Counted from the first letter of the stretch, positions 33,626 through 41,955 are shown. The stretch is DNA of 64,000 bases from Pseudomonas lundensis (GCF_002269125.1 NZ_NQKI01000011.1:62001-126000); one strand, 5' to 3'. Notes: generated from the letters alone by a model not told the origin. Translations and numbers: made by a program.

Positions 33626-34873
33626 TTGATCACCCTTGCCATATTAGGTTTTCCGGATATCTATAACCGGCTGACTAATCTATATCCAGCCAAACCTTGG
33701 CTTAAAGTCGTAGAAAATATTAGTAAACTATCAAAGCAGTTCGCTGGTCGCGGCGGCCAAGAGGAATTAGATAGCTCTGTCGCTTTTGGCCTGACGTTCT
33801 GGGAGAGGCATAAGTACGCACTAAGTGCAGGTTACGAATGGAACACAATGTATCAGACTATGCTATTCGTTCAGCGGGTAGTAGAACTCTGCGAAGCTGT
33901 CGATCGTGGTGAGCCGGGGCCAAAGGAACTGAAAAAACGATTTGAGGGAGCATTCAAGCTCTCTAGCGATATGCGTGCTTTGCAGTATGAGCTCTACATG
34001 GCATATGTGCTCAAGTTTAGGGGATGCACTATCGATTGGCCAGAAGAAAGCAAGGGTAAGGAGACCTTCGACTTATTGGTCTATCCGCCTGGAGGCCTAG
34101 AGCCCTTTGAACTTGAGTGCAAGTCCTTCGCAGGCGATAAAGGATTTGCGGTACGCCTTGCTGACGGGCACCGTTTGATAGGTGCTTTGCTGGAAAAAAT
34201 TTCGCTGGGAAGGCTTCTCCCAGCCAAGAAAGATTTCGCAAGCATTTTGACCATTACCTTGACTGAATCCGTGCCCACGGACGAAAAGAGCTTTCAGACA
34301 TTCGTTGTTAATTTAGCCAGCGAGATCGAAGCCAAGGGAAGCAATTTAGAATGCGCCGGATTCTCTGTCTCTGAAGACTTCTGTCCTTTGGTTGGCGACC
34401 CTATGGATGAGGACGCGTGTGTTAACGCTGCGCAGTCGCTACCTGGCTCAGTAGCTGCTTTCGTAGCGTGTCATAGCCCAGAAGACAGGTTGAAAGGTAT
34501 TAGGGTTGTGTACGCTGGAGATGTCCGGATCTGGACGGAAGTTGAGAAATTATCCAAGCGAGCATTAAATAAACAGTTAACAGGTAAGCGTCCTGGCGCA
34601 CTTGCCCTGCAGTTTATCAACGATACGATCGAACCCATTAATACCGCATTTGAACCCCAAAATAAATATCGTCTTCTTTCAGAAAAACTGCTTACTAAAG
34701 ATCATGCGCTGATGCTTATAGTTACGAATAGTATCGAACTATCTATTGAAAGTGTATTCATCCCGTACAGAATAGACGCCTCTCAACAAGAATATTGCAC
34801 GCTTGCAGCATTTTACAGTGATCGGCTCGACTATCCAATAGCGCAGATCAAAACTCTATTTGACCCCCAATGA
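33626..34873 (+). CDS. PD-(D/E)XK nuclease-like protein
   Basis: 415 residues, apparently starting at TTG 33626 with AAGGA nine bases before it; no ATG is available nearby. Around residues 135-175 the segment ETFDLLVYPPGGLEPFELEC followed by KSF has the D-(about 14)-E-x-K spacing and strand pattern of PD-(D/E)XK nucleases. This is preceded by a helical region with ALQYELYMAYVLKFRGC, the usual helix that carries an acidic residue in this fold. The rest is not recognised. It stands alone between two long gaps and the DNA is AT-richer than the core genome. A single-gene restriction or abortive-infection factor is possible, but the function is unproven. Confidence 0.7.
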   Translation: MITLAILGFPDIYNRLTNLYPAKPWLKVVENISKLSKQFAGRGGQEELDSSVAFGLTFWERHKYALSAGYEWNTMYQTMLFVQRVVELCEAVDRGEPGPKELKKRFEGAFKLSSDMRALQYELYMAYVLKFRGCTIDWPEESKGKETFDLLVYPPGGLEPFELECKSFAGDKGFAVRLADGHRLIGALLEKISLGRLLPAKKDFASILTITLTESVPTDEKSFQTFVVNLASEIEAKGSNLECAGFSVSEDFCPLVGDPMDEDACVNAAQSLPGSVAAFVACHSPEDRLKGIRVVYAGDVRIWTEVEKLSKRALNKQLTGKRPGALALQFINDTIEPINTAFEPQNKYRLLSEKLLTKDHALMLIVTNSIELSIESVFIPYRIDASQQEYCTLAAFYSDRLDYPIAQIKTLFDPQ

Positions 34874-35348
34874 TACTTGGGTCGTGCCCATTGCAGCCCA
34901 TTGCTAGCAAGTGGGCATATCCACTATGTAAGACGGGAAACTCCGATCAAGTCAGCACTTGTAACCGACCTGTGCTGAAGTGGCCTCCGCTCAGCCGCCT
35001 CAGTAAGCTTTGAGGATAAGTAGATGGTCTTCTCCGATATCAAATATGCCGGTAAGGGGAAGTAGAGCAGCCGTGCGTGCTTTCTGACAGCGATGGAGCA
35101 AGCCCTGCCGAATGGATGCAGAAAACGCGTTGCCTGCTGAGACTACTTTGCAATCGGAGCTGGCATGGCTCACAACTAGGGATATCCTTTGTTTTTCTGA
35201 ACATGATTGATAACGGCGTTCACGCAGCATAAATATAGGCTGAACTCGACGACAATGGAACCCATTGAAGTTAAGCTGACTGCAACGCTTTAAGTATCGG
35301 CGCTTTAAATGCATGCTCATAAGTGCACTATTATAGTAAGAGGAAAAC
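34874..35348. other. Gap without recognisable genes
   Basis: About 475 bases. A minus-strand frame of 116 codons (35000-35350) has poor composition and no ribosome site. CCCATTGCAGCCCATTGC (34889-34906) is a small tandem duplication. A promoter for the membrane-protein gene at 35349 should be near the AT-rich end (35320-35345). Confidence 0.35.
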
Positions 35349-35816
35349 ATGTCAAATGTAACTGATATCGTTAGCGCTGTAGGTAACGCAGTTTCGGCTC
35401 TTGCAGCCTGCGTAGCTGCGATCGGCGTATGGTATGCACGACACCAGTTAAAGACGAGTCGTGAGATTGCGCAGTTGCAGTTTGAAGATTCATTGGGAAA
35501 GGAATACCGCGAATTGGCCGGAGAGCTGCCGAAGAAGGCTTTAATGGGAGAGATCCTAACTGACTCTGAATATGAAGAAGCCTTCGATGAGCTGTATCGC
35601 TATGTCGATTTGACCAATGAACAAACTTCGCTCCGGGCGCATGGGCGAATTACTCCGGATGTATGGAAAAGTTGGTCGGAGGGAATTGAGGCGAACCTAA
35701 AACTACCGGCATTCGCGCGGGCGTGGATTGAGATCAAGACTAGATCTTCTGGCTTTGAGGAGCTTCGTCGGCTTGAACTAGAATTATTCCAGAACGACCC
35801 CAAGGATTGGCATTGA
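35349..35816 (+). CDS. Small membrane-anchored protein, unknown
   Basis: 155 residues with AGAGGA just before the ATG. Residues about 8-30 form one hydrophobic helix (VSALAACVAAIGVWYA). A cytoplasmic, charged helical domain follows with several acidic patches (DSEYEEAFDELYRYVDL, FEELRRLELELF). The design, an N-terminal anchor with the run QLKTSREIAQLQFEDSLGKE, is typical of small membrane proteins of the DUF4760-like kind, but I cannot assign a family. It is followed by copy 2 of the intergenic hairpin element. The alternative that it is an accessory to the upstream nuclease-like protein cannot be judged. Confidence 0.65.
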   Translation: MSNVTDIVSAVGNAVSALAACVAAIGVWYARHQLKTSREIAQLQFEDSLGKEYRELAGELPKKALMGEILTDSEYEEAFDELYRYVDLTNEQTSLRAHGRITPDVWKSWSEGIEANLKLPAFARAWIEIKTRSSGFEELRRLELELFQNDPKDWH

Positions 35817-35865
35817 GCCCTGCTCCCGGTCAATGCTTCGGTCGTTATCGTTAACTATCGAGCGG

Positions 35866-35960
35866 CAGCTATGGGTCGATTGCTGCCTGTCGTGAGGGGC
35901 AGCATGCGGCCAAAAGCAGCCCTTCGATGTGTCTAGACACTTCGGGGCGATTCAGGGTAC
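35866..35960 (+). repeat. Intergenic hairpin element, copy 2
   Basis: GGTCGATTGCTGCC, a ten-base loop and GGCAGCATGCGGCC form an imperfect stem with the same geometry as copy 1. The flank CAAAAGCAGCCCTTCGATGTG and GGCGATTCAGG match copy 1 closely. It lies just after the membrane-protein gene. Confidence 0.65.
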
Positions 35961-36100
35961 CTCACGACTATTAGCTGTCGGCGATACAGAACGCATTCGA
36001 CTGACCTGCGATGCGAATATCCCAGTGGAACAATGCCCCTACCACTTGGAGCTCAAGGTTCTACAAGTGAACTAAGCCCGGCTACCCGCAGCTCTAGGTT

Positions 36101-37144
36101 CTACTTATAGGCCTGGTGATCTACTGCATCATTCGTGGATTGCCGAGCGATAGTGTTGGAATCAGTAGGATTATCAGAGGTGGCCTCTGCAGCATTGAGT
36201 AGCTGCTTCATAACGTCGAGGCCTTCATGGTCACGAATTAGGTGATTCACCAAATCATCCGCATCGAAAGTGAATGGCTCGCGAATATCAACCATCCTAA
36301 AGAACCTAGAGGCCAGTAGCGTACCGCCTGTGTTCAGCAGTCCCTGCTCCCTTTTTCCAGTTAGTTGGGGGAAGAATGCCGACACCACAGCGGTACCCAG
36401 AGGGCGCATCTCTGTCGAGATTTGTACGTACTCCCAATGCCAGCGTCCCTTGGTAGGGCAGAATGTTGGTTCATCATCTTCAAGCAAGTAATTCCAGCTA
36501 CTGCTTTCCCACATCCATTGAGGCGGTTTTAGCAGGTAAGGCGCGGCATCATCCGGCTTCACCGTCACCTCATGATTCCGGCCACTTCCCCAGATCGTCA
36601 TTGGACGTTGCCTCAGATAGCCTAGGGCTCTCTGCCTCAAATGGAAGACTGCTAACCGATCGTTAATGTCGCTTTGCAACTGCGCCTGGCTCAATTCATC
36701 AGCCACTCCCAAGATTGTCATCCCGATGTCAAGGTTCAGGCTGTGCAGAGGCTGCAGGTTCAGATAGAGACGACCAATTAGAGGGGCTGGGAGACGTTCT
36801 GCACAGCCGGATTCCAGGATCAATGGAACAATCCTGACTCCAGGCTCGTCTGCGATCTTCGCCAACAGGCGTAGCTCTTCGTGCAAGCCAGATCCAATTC
36901 TCTGAGCCGCCTCCAAGTAGTCTTGATCGCAGAGGCAGAGGACGAGGAGTGGTCGTTTTGCTAAAGCTTTACCAATGGTGCGTTCGACTAGTTCGCCCAA
37001 TGCAATGGTGTCACGATCCCAGAAGACGTCGTGCTTCCAATTTAGGCTCGCAACAATGCCTTGCCGAACCCATTCCTTTTTTTTGAATCCTGCGCCCCAC
37101 GCGTACGAGATGAAGATAGAGCCGCCATTCTCTGCTGTTGTCAT
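36101..37144 (-). CDS. TIR-domain effector protein
   Basis: 347 residues from MTTAENGGSIFISYAWGAGF, with AGGATAGGAC before the ATG. The N-terminal about 160 residues are a TIR domain. FISYAWG is the first strand, VFWDRDTIALGELVERTIGK is the BB-loop region, LLVLCLCDQDYLEA is the fourth strand, and LHEELRLL carries a candidate catalytic Glu. Such domains usually degrade NAD+ or make signalling nucleotides on infection. The C-terminal about 180 residues (Trp-rich, FCPTKGRWHWEYV) are not recognised and may sense the trigger. The gene is single, with no obvious partner such as a cyclase or prokaryotic Argonaute, and lies between two intergenic hairpin elements. Confidence 0.82.
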   Translation of the reverse strand: MTTAENGGSIFISYAWGAGFKKKEWVRQGIVASLNWKHDVFWDRDTIALGELVERTIGKALAKRPLLVLCLCDQDYLEAAQRIGSGLHEELRLLAKIADEPGVRIVPLILESGCAERLPAPLIGRLYLNLQPLHSLNLDIGMTILGVADELSQAQLQSDINDRLAVFHLRQRALGYLRQRPMTIWGSGRNHEVTVKPDDAAPYLLKPPQWMWESSSWNYLLEDDEPTFCPTKGRWHWEYVQISTEMRPLGTAVVSAFFPQLTGKREQGLLNTGGTLLASRFFRMVDIREPFTFDADDLVNHLIRDHEGLDVMKQLLNAAEATSDNPTDSNTIARQSTNDAVDHQAYK

Positions 37145-37354
37145 ATGTCCTATCCTTTGGGCTGTCTGTTCGTGCGGGCAAGTCAACATCCTACTGGACC
37201 TAGCCTGACTATCACGACGTAAGAATTAATGAAGCGGACCCTAGGGAATGATAGAGGCAAACGAGCCACTGATATAGCAGGCTTTTTGAATGCCATGAGC
37301 GGCTATCACGAAGCTGAAGCCGTGGGCAACTCAAGCTAAATCGTGCGCACATTT

Positions 37355-37430
37355 GTGATCCGCCTGGACGACAGCTTTTGGCCGGCTCTCGTCGTTCTGA
37401 CAGGCGGAAAGCGGCTAATAGTGAGCATCA
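37355..37430 (-). repeat. Intergenic hairpin element, diverged copy 3
   Basis: On the minus strand GCCGCTTTCCGCCTGTC followed by GAGAGCCGGCCAAAAGC parallels copy 2 (TGCTGCCTGTC followed by GCATGCGGCCAAAAGC). The orientation is opposite to copies 1 and 2 and agrees with the minus-strand operon that ends at 37576. The rest of the gap 37190-37575 shows nothing else. Confidence 0.5.
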
Positions 37431-37575
37431 ACCGACTGCCAAACATATCGGCTGATAAGATGTAATCACCAGAGCAAAACGCCGAAAAACGACTTAAGTA
37501 CATACAATAAAAGACGCCTTTTACAACTAAATCATCTAAATGAGGGCGAACGCTCCAGCACCATTATGGCTCGGT

Positions 37576-38424
37576 TCAAAGGTGTCTACCTGCGTGACCG
37601 ACCAGAACTTTGTCAGCAAAACTGTTATGGCCACGCGGGCAAAAGTAAATCCTATGGTAATAATATTCGGTATCACCCGGCGCGTCGGAGCTTTCGAGCT
37701 TCATATGAGGCTCGCACAATACAGACTCAAAACGCTCTGAACCCAACGGGAAGGAAAAAGTAAGAATAGCTTTACGGTCGCCATCACCTTCCAAGGTGGT
37801 AGGGCATCGACTTTGAGTTGAGAATGTTCTCAGTAATGCAGGCAAATCACCACCTATCGCATCACCCCAGTTATCATTTAAAGAGGCAAGGCAGCGTGTG
37901 ATAATTCCAGAGTAAGCGCTATGCCCACCGTCAAAAGTATTCATGCATCCAGGAAACTTATTGCTGAATTTTAGCCTTGGAAAAGCTATTGAAAAATCCG
38001 CATAAAAATCTTCAACTACTTTTTCGTTTCGTGTCAAATCCAGACGAACAAAATTAACCCAATCCTCTTTTTTTTCTAGTTCACATTCCGCTCGACTGGG
38101 AATTAGCCCAATTGTTCCAATTATTGACGCGTCAGCAAGGTTTTGATGATTAAGAATCGGAGATTGGTCAATCATCGATCTGAACGCGAAGAGGCAGTCA
38201 CGAGAAAGATGGCTTTCAGCGGCACCGTAAATCAAATCACAAAGGGCAACGCCTGGAAATATTTCCACTTCGTAAAGCGACTCTTCCTTTCGTACAACCT
38301 CTCCAGACTCCACTATATCTGTGTATAGCTTTATCAGTCGCTCGGAAAGTTCTTCAAATTTTTCTTGTTGGAGTGTTTCCAGTCTGAGATATCTATCTGT
38401 TTGGTGGTGTACAAGCCGAGTCAT
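37576..38424 (-). CDS. Third gene of the DUF262/AAA operon, unknown
   Basis: 282 residues, not recognised. No signal peptide, membrane segment or known catalytic pattern is evident. The N-terminus is helical (YLRLETLQQEKFEELSERL) and the rest looks mixed alpha/beta (FPGVALCDLIYGA, RKAILTFSFPLGSERFESV). It overlaps the AAA gene by four bases (ATGA) and closes the three-gene operon. If the operon is a Menshen system as I suspect, this would be the least conserved component, perhaps the effector or the target-sensing part. This is inference from operon structure only. Confidence 0.65.
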   Translation of the reverse strand: MTRLVHHQTDRYLRLETLQQEKFEELSERLIKLYTDIVESGEVVRKEESLYEVEIFPGVALCDLIYGAAESHLSRDCLFAFRSMIDQSPILNHQNLADASIIGTIGLIPSRAECELEKKEDWVNFVRLDLTRNEKVVEDFYADFSIAFPRLKFSNKFPGCMNTFDGGHSAYSGIITRCLASLNDNWGDAIGGDLPALLRTFSTQSRCPTTLEGDGDRKAILTFSFPLGSERFESVLCEPHMKLESSDAPGDTEYYYHRIYFCPRGHNSFADKVLVGHAGRHL

Positions 38425-39614
38425 TTATTTGCTTCCATAGACGCTCTTTTAGCTCTCCGTGCAGCCATTAGCGCTGCAAGGTCAGTTCCTTGCTGATCAA
38501 AGAAACCGCGGGGCCAAGCGCTTAATTCCGCTAACGCATCCACCAGAATCGACTCAATCTTCGGCTGCGTATCACCATCCAAGGCAGAAAAAAATATCAA
38601 TCCAACATCATTGGAGTTTACCAAATCGTTTATGGCAGCAAGGCGAACACCATTGATAACATTTTCGGAGTGCGTCTCGATGACAACCTGCACTCCTGTA
38701 CTTGCCACTACCGCCAAAAACTGGCCTACCGCAGACTGTGCGGCTGGATGCAGGTGCGCCTCCGGGTTTTCTACGATGAGCATTGCGCCTGGTGGACACA
38801 ACAGACCGCTAACTATTATCGGTAATACATAACTTATCCCAAATCCAGTGCTGGTTGGAGAAAGAGAGTTCACAGGCGTCCCTGTCTTCTCAATGCTCAA
38901 CCGGACACGATTAATCTCTGGATAGGGGTGAGTGACAAGTTGAATATTTGGAACCAGCAACCTCATCCAACCTTCCAGTTGCACCTTAAATAGATTTGAA
39001 CCGCTAACAATACACAACTTTTCATCTACTACGTGATTTTGCGCTTCTGCGCGAGCAATAGCATCAGCAGTATGTTCCCCAGTTAGACCGGTAGTAATGT
39101 AACTTTCATCCGAAACATCACTTAAATCACGAGGACCGTTGCGCTCCGCAATGAGATAATGAAACTGATCAGAAAAAATAGGCAAAAGCCCCGTCTTGTT
39201 GAAAATCTCGGTAGAGCGACCACCTTGGTAATGTGCTTGAATTGTGACCTTTGCGTTAACTATATCCGAGACAAATCTTAGCGCTACTGCTGGTGCCTCA
39301 TTTACTTCCGGGCTGATCTTAATTTCAAGCTCGGCAGACTCTAATTCGTCGTTAGTAAGTCGTAGGCTATTCCCAAGCGCCAAATGATACGGACCATTTA
39401 GTTTTATCGGAAACTCTACGTCTGACTCTTCTGCTAAGACGCCAGCGTCGTCTAGCTTGCGCAGTTGATCGGCGGCTTGCCTCATCAAGAGAAGAGTCTG
39501 AATCATGCTGGATTTACCAACGCCATTGCCGCCACAAACTACCGTGATAGGCTTGAAAGGTATTTCGGCAGATTTAAAGCATTTAAAGTTTTTTACTCCC
39601 AAGCTACCGATCAT
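38421..39614 (-). CDS. AAA ATPase with DUF3696-type C-terminus
   Basis: 397-residue SMC/ABC-like ATPase of the AAA_21/DUF3696 kind. Walker A GGNGVGKSS is near residues 28-36 in the context FKCFKSAEIPFKPITVVCGG. A signature-like STGFGISYVLPI lies near 255, Walker B LIVENPEAHLHP near 275-286, and ETHSENV near 305 is the switch His typical of RecF/OLD-like ATPases. The last about 60 residues match the DUF3696 style end. No TOPRIM domain is present, so it is not an OLD/Gabija nuclease. ATGA overlaps on both sides couple it to the DUF262 gene and the unknown gene. Confidence 0.85.
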   Translation of the reverse strand: MIGSLGVKNFKCFKSAEIPFKPITVVCGGNGVGKSSMIQTLLLMRQAADQLRKLDDAGVLAEESDVEFPIKLNGPYHLALGNSLRLTNDELESAELEIKISPEVNEAPAVALRFVSDIVNAKVTIQAHYQGGRSTEIFNKTGLLPIFSDQFHYLIAERNGPRDLSDVSDESYITTGLTGEHTADAIARAEAQNHVVDEKLCIVSGSNLFKVQLEGWMRLLVPNIQLVTHPYPEINRVRLSIEKTGTPVNSLSPTSTGFGISYVLPIIVSGLLCPPGAMLIVENPEAHLHPAAQSAVGQFLAVVASTGVQVVIETHSENVINGVRLAAINDLVNSNDVGLIFFSALDGDTQPKIESILVDALAELSAWPRGFFDQQGTDLAALMAARRAKRASMEANK

Positions 39615-40972
39615 ATGTGCTCCTTACACATGGTTTCAAAAACGCTGAGCGCGTAAAAAATTCTCCTGCGATCATTCGTACCCGATGTCACAGAATCAAA
39701 AAGATCTGAGTCACTTTCAAGCTCCTCGGCAAGATAATACGCAAACATTCCTTCCGGAACATTCAGCACCTCATCCGTACTATAATTTGCAAGAGTTAGT
39801 GACCATGTCGTAAACAGAGAGCTATTAATTAATCGCCGCCTGGCATCAGGTTCTAAATGCTCTGGCAGACACTTCCTGAATGCATAACTACCAAACAAAT
39901 GAGTTGCGTTAATCATTGCGCTTATAAAGCTCTCCCTAAGAGCTTCAAGAGTATCCTCGGAAGCTTCATTCAAGGTGTCAATTGCTTTATCGAGAAATCG
40001 GTCCATACTTCCAGAATATTCTTCAAGATAGTTATATTCTGTTAAGCGAAATGCAAGAAAGCGCAGAACCAATTCTTGGTCTTGCATTCTCACGCTTCCT
40101 ATACTATGGCAAGTCGCCTCTAAAAACTCATCAGAACCACAAAGTTCCTGGATTAAATTTCGCGTTTCAGGAGAAGACATGCAATTTCTGATTTCCTGCG
40201 CATTTAAAGGCCTCCCCCCCTGATTGATACGCTTGAATATATCAAATTTAACATCCACAGGTGTCTGCGGATCGATGATATTAACTAAAATCTGAGTCTG
40301 CATTACTCGCTTACGATAACGCTGATCAATACACATATTGGGATCTTCGTGCCTAAAATACTTACCCTCTTCGTTTTTTAGATACTCAAGATCTTTAAGT
40401 CGCAGCTCATTATTTAAAAACTGCTGAATAACAGTCAATCTTTGCAGCCCATCAACCACCTGCAAAACCCCATTACGATCTTGGGCCATATAAAATACCG
40501 GCAACGGAATTCGTAACATTATCGACTCGATCAATCGAGATCGTGCTCCGATATCTGTCCAGACAAACTTCCGTTGAAAGTCTGGCGACAAGTTTATGTC
40601 GCCTTCTTCTATCATCTCATGAACCAAACTTATATTGAACGGTTTGGTATCAATACGAATACTTTCGGGGTCATAGGGGTAAACAAATTCATCAGACTGA
40701 ACGGCTTCATCATTTGTATACTCGATGCCGCCACTCTGTTGAATTTCCTCATCGGCCAGATGTGCCAGAAACTGCTCAACTATTTCTTCAGTTGTGGAGT
40801 CGATATCATCAGCGATATTGATATCCACACGCCCATCAGAAAATCGGCAAACACGGATCTTGGGATGAACGGACAACCACTCACGCCGCCCCCGTAGCCT
40901 GACTTTGCTCTCTATGAGCTGAACCGAAGTCGGGTCACCATCGGCCATTCGTACGAATATCAACAAAGCCAT
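39611..40972 (-). CDS. DUF262 (GmrSD/ParB-like) protein
   Basis: 453 residues. From about residue 110 it shows the DUF262 domain of the GmrS/ParB-sulfiredoxin fold: DINLSPDFQRKFVW near 125-138 and the nucleotide-binding signature VVDGLQRLTVIQQF near 171-184. Proteins of this class bind or hydrolyse nucleotides or nick DNA, and GmrSD restricts glucosylated DNA. The DUF1524 HNH partner domain of GmrSD is not evident at the C-terminus, so the cutting function would have to come from elsewhere. GGAG stands very close before the first ATG; MADGDP eight codons later is an alternative start. It is the first gene of the operon. Confidence 0.82.
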   Translation of the reverse strand: MALLIFVRMADGDPTSVQLIESKVRLRGRREWLSVHPKIRVCRFSDGRVDINIADDIDSTTEEIVEQFLAHLADEEIQQSGGIEYTNDEAVQSDEFVYPYDPESIRIDTKPFNISLVHEMIEEGDINLSPDFQRKFVWTDIGARSRLIESIMLRIPLPVFYMAQDRNGVLQVVDGLQRLTVIQQFLNNELRLKDLEYLKNEEGKYFRHEDPNMCIDQRYRKRVMQTQILVNIIDPQTPVDVKFDIFKRINQGGRPLNAQEIRNCMSSPETRNLIQELCGSDEFLEATCHSIGSVRMQDQELVLRFLAFRLTEYNYLEEYSGSMDRFLDKAIDTLNEASEDTLEALRESFISAMINATHLFGSYAFRKCLPEHLEPDARRRLINSSLFTTWSLTLANYSTDEVLNVPEGMFAYYLAEELESDSDLFDSVTSGTNDRRRIFYALSVFETMCKEHI

Positions 40973-41175
40973 TTCTCCAAAGCATCATCACACGGGCATT
41001 CTAGCTTGCTGAGTAACGACACAGCGAGCGCGCTTACCTTCGATCGAATCTCCGGGTAGGTTATCGTATGACGCCTGTTGGCTGTGGACTCAACCTGTCA
41101 ATGTAAATGCTACCAAGACGCGGGGTGGCTGGTTGTAGCCGTCCGCTGCCTACCATGCAAGATAAAATCCTGCTT

Positions 41176-41502
41176 TCAGCAATCCACGAACCAGTTGTAA
41201 AAACGATATCCCCCACCAACCGACACAGCGCAGGTTCCGAGGGTCAATAGAGGCCACCGCCCCTCAACGCCAAGCCACCACTGAACTTTGAACAGTAAAG
41301 CGCCCATCAGGATACATGCCAGAACACCCAACGCCAGGCCAGCCAACGCAAATAGACGAGCACCTAACCTTAGGTCTCCGCCATGCCAGTTTTCACTCAG
41401 ACAAAACGGACAATGATTTGACGAAGGCGAATAGCCCCAGAAACTACGGCTGTATATCGTTCTCGGAACCATCGCTTTGCCACAGTTGTGACAGTTAACC
41501 AT
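41176..41502 (-). CDS. Zinc-ribbon membrane protein
   Basis: 108 residues from MVNCHNCGKAMVPRTIYSRS. CHNC (4-7) and CPFC (near 31-34) form a four-cysteine zinc ribbon, followed by two hydrophobic helices (LFALAGLALGVLACILMGAL and a second near 85-100). It resembles small zinc-ribbon membrane proteins of islands, without a known role. It is isolated on the minus strand near the right end of island 1. The frame is open 28 codons further upstream, but the cysteine motif directly after this ATG and the position favour the shorter form. Confidence 0.65.
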   Translation of the reverse strand: MVNCHNCGKAMVPRTIYSRSFWGYSPSSNHCPFCLSENWHGGDLRLGARLFALAGLALGVLACILMGALLFKVQWWLGVEGRWPLLTLGTCAVSVGGGYRFYNWFVDC

Positions 41503-41749
41503 TGAGTGTCTCACACCGCACCTCAGCTCAGATCGCCCTAAATGAGCCAATGGTGCGTTACCGCTTAAATAACCCAACAGGATCATCTAACAGCTACCTA
41601 GCGACCAGATCGCCAGATACCCGATGTCATGCAGCCCACGACTAAGACCATTCCCTCGGTGGTTGACGGGCGCTCGTCTTGCCGAAAACCGATAAATTCA
41701 GGACGCCAGTTCAACTCCTTAAATAGCCGCTCATCGGAAATACGTTAGC

Positions 41750-41768
41750 GGGGGCACTTATGGGGGCA
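41750..41768 (+). repeat. Right-end paired GGGGGCA boxes
   Basis: GGGGGCACTTATGGGGGCA differs from the left-end element at 18110-18128 at two positions only, and has the same orientation and spacing. It lies 59 bases before attR. Both are probable arm-type sites for the island 1 integrase. Confidence 0.65.
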
Positions 41769-41826
41769 CCTTCGCAGACGCCAATTAATAAAGTGAGTTA
41801 AAACAGATAGTTATATACGACTATTT

Positions 41827-41845
41827 AATCCCCCCGGCTCCACCA
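41827..41845 (+). other. attR of island 1, and junction with island 2
   Basis: Exact second copy of the 19-base ssrA 3' end AATCCCCCCGGCTCCACCA. The bases before it (CTATTT) are unlike ssrA, so only the end is duplicated. Because a second integrase gene follows, this copy would serve at the same time as the left attachment site of island 2. Confidence 0.92.
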
Positions 41846-41856
41846 CTTCATCATCT

Positions 41857-41882
41857 AAAGACGTCCACGGACGTCTTTTTTT
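41857..41882 (+). terminator. Terminator next to the repeated ssrA end
   Basis: AAAGACGTCC-AC-GGACGTCTTT followed by a T-run is a strong rho-independent terminator, 12 bases after the att copy. It occupies the position of an ssrA terminator before island 1 entered. Confidence 0.9.
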
Positions 41883-41955
41883 GTGCCTGAAATCCAGCAA
41901 AATCAAGGGTTTAAGCGCTATTGGGGGCCAACGAGGTTTTTGGAGTTCCAGACAG

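Larger units (their letters stand above)
17996..41845. mobile_element. Genomic island 1, integrated at ssrA
   Basis: A 23.85 kb element bounded by exact 19-base direct repeats, with a P4-type tyrosine integrase at its left end, an AlpA-like factor and a winged-helix protein behind it. The cargo is mostly defence-like: methyltransferase/helicase/GIY-YIG operon, XRE-ImmA/IrrE pair, PD-(D/E)XK-like protein, TIR protein and a Menshen-like operon. Paired GGGGGCA boxes lie just inside both ends. Codon and base composition change along the island (for example AT-rich at 33.6-35 kb and 37.5-41 kb), which suggests piecemeal assembly. No conjugation machinery is present, so it would need a helper for transfer. 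Confidence 0.9.

Noticed and set aside
38421..39614. OLD/GajA (Gabija) or PARIS ATPase
   Set aside because: No TOPRIM domain after the ATPase and no UvrD-like or DUF4435 partner; the DUF262 neighbour points elsewhere.
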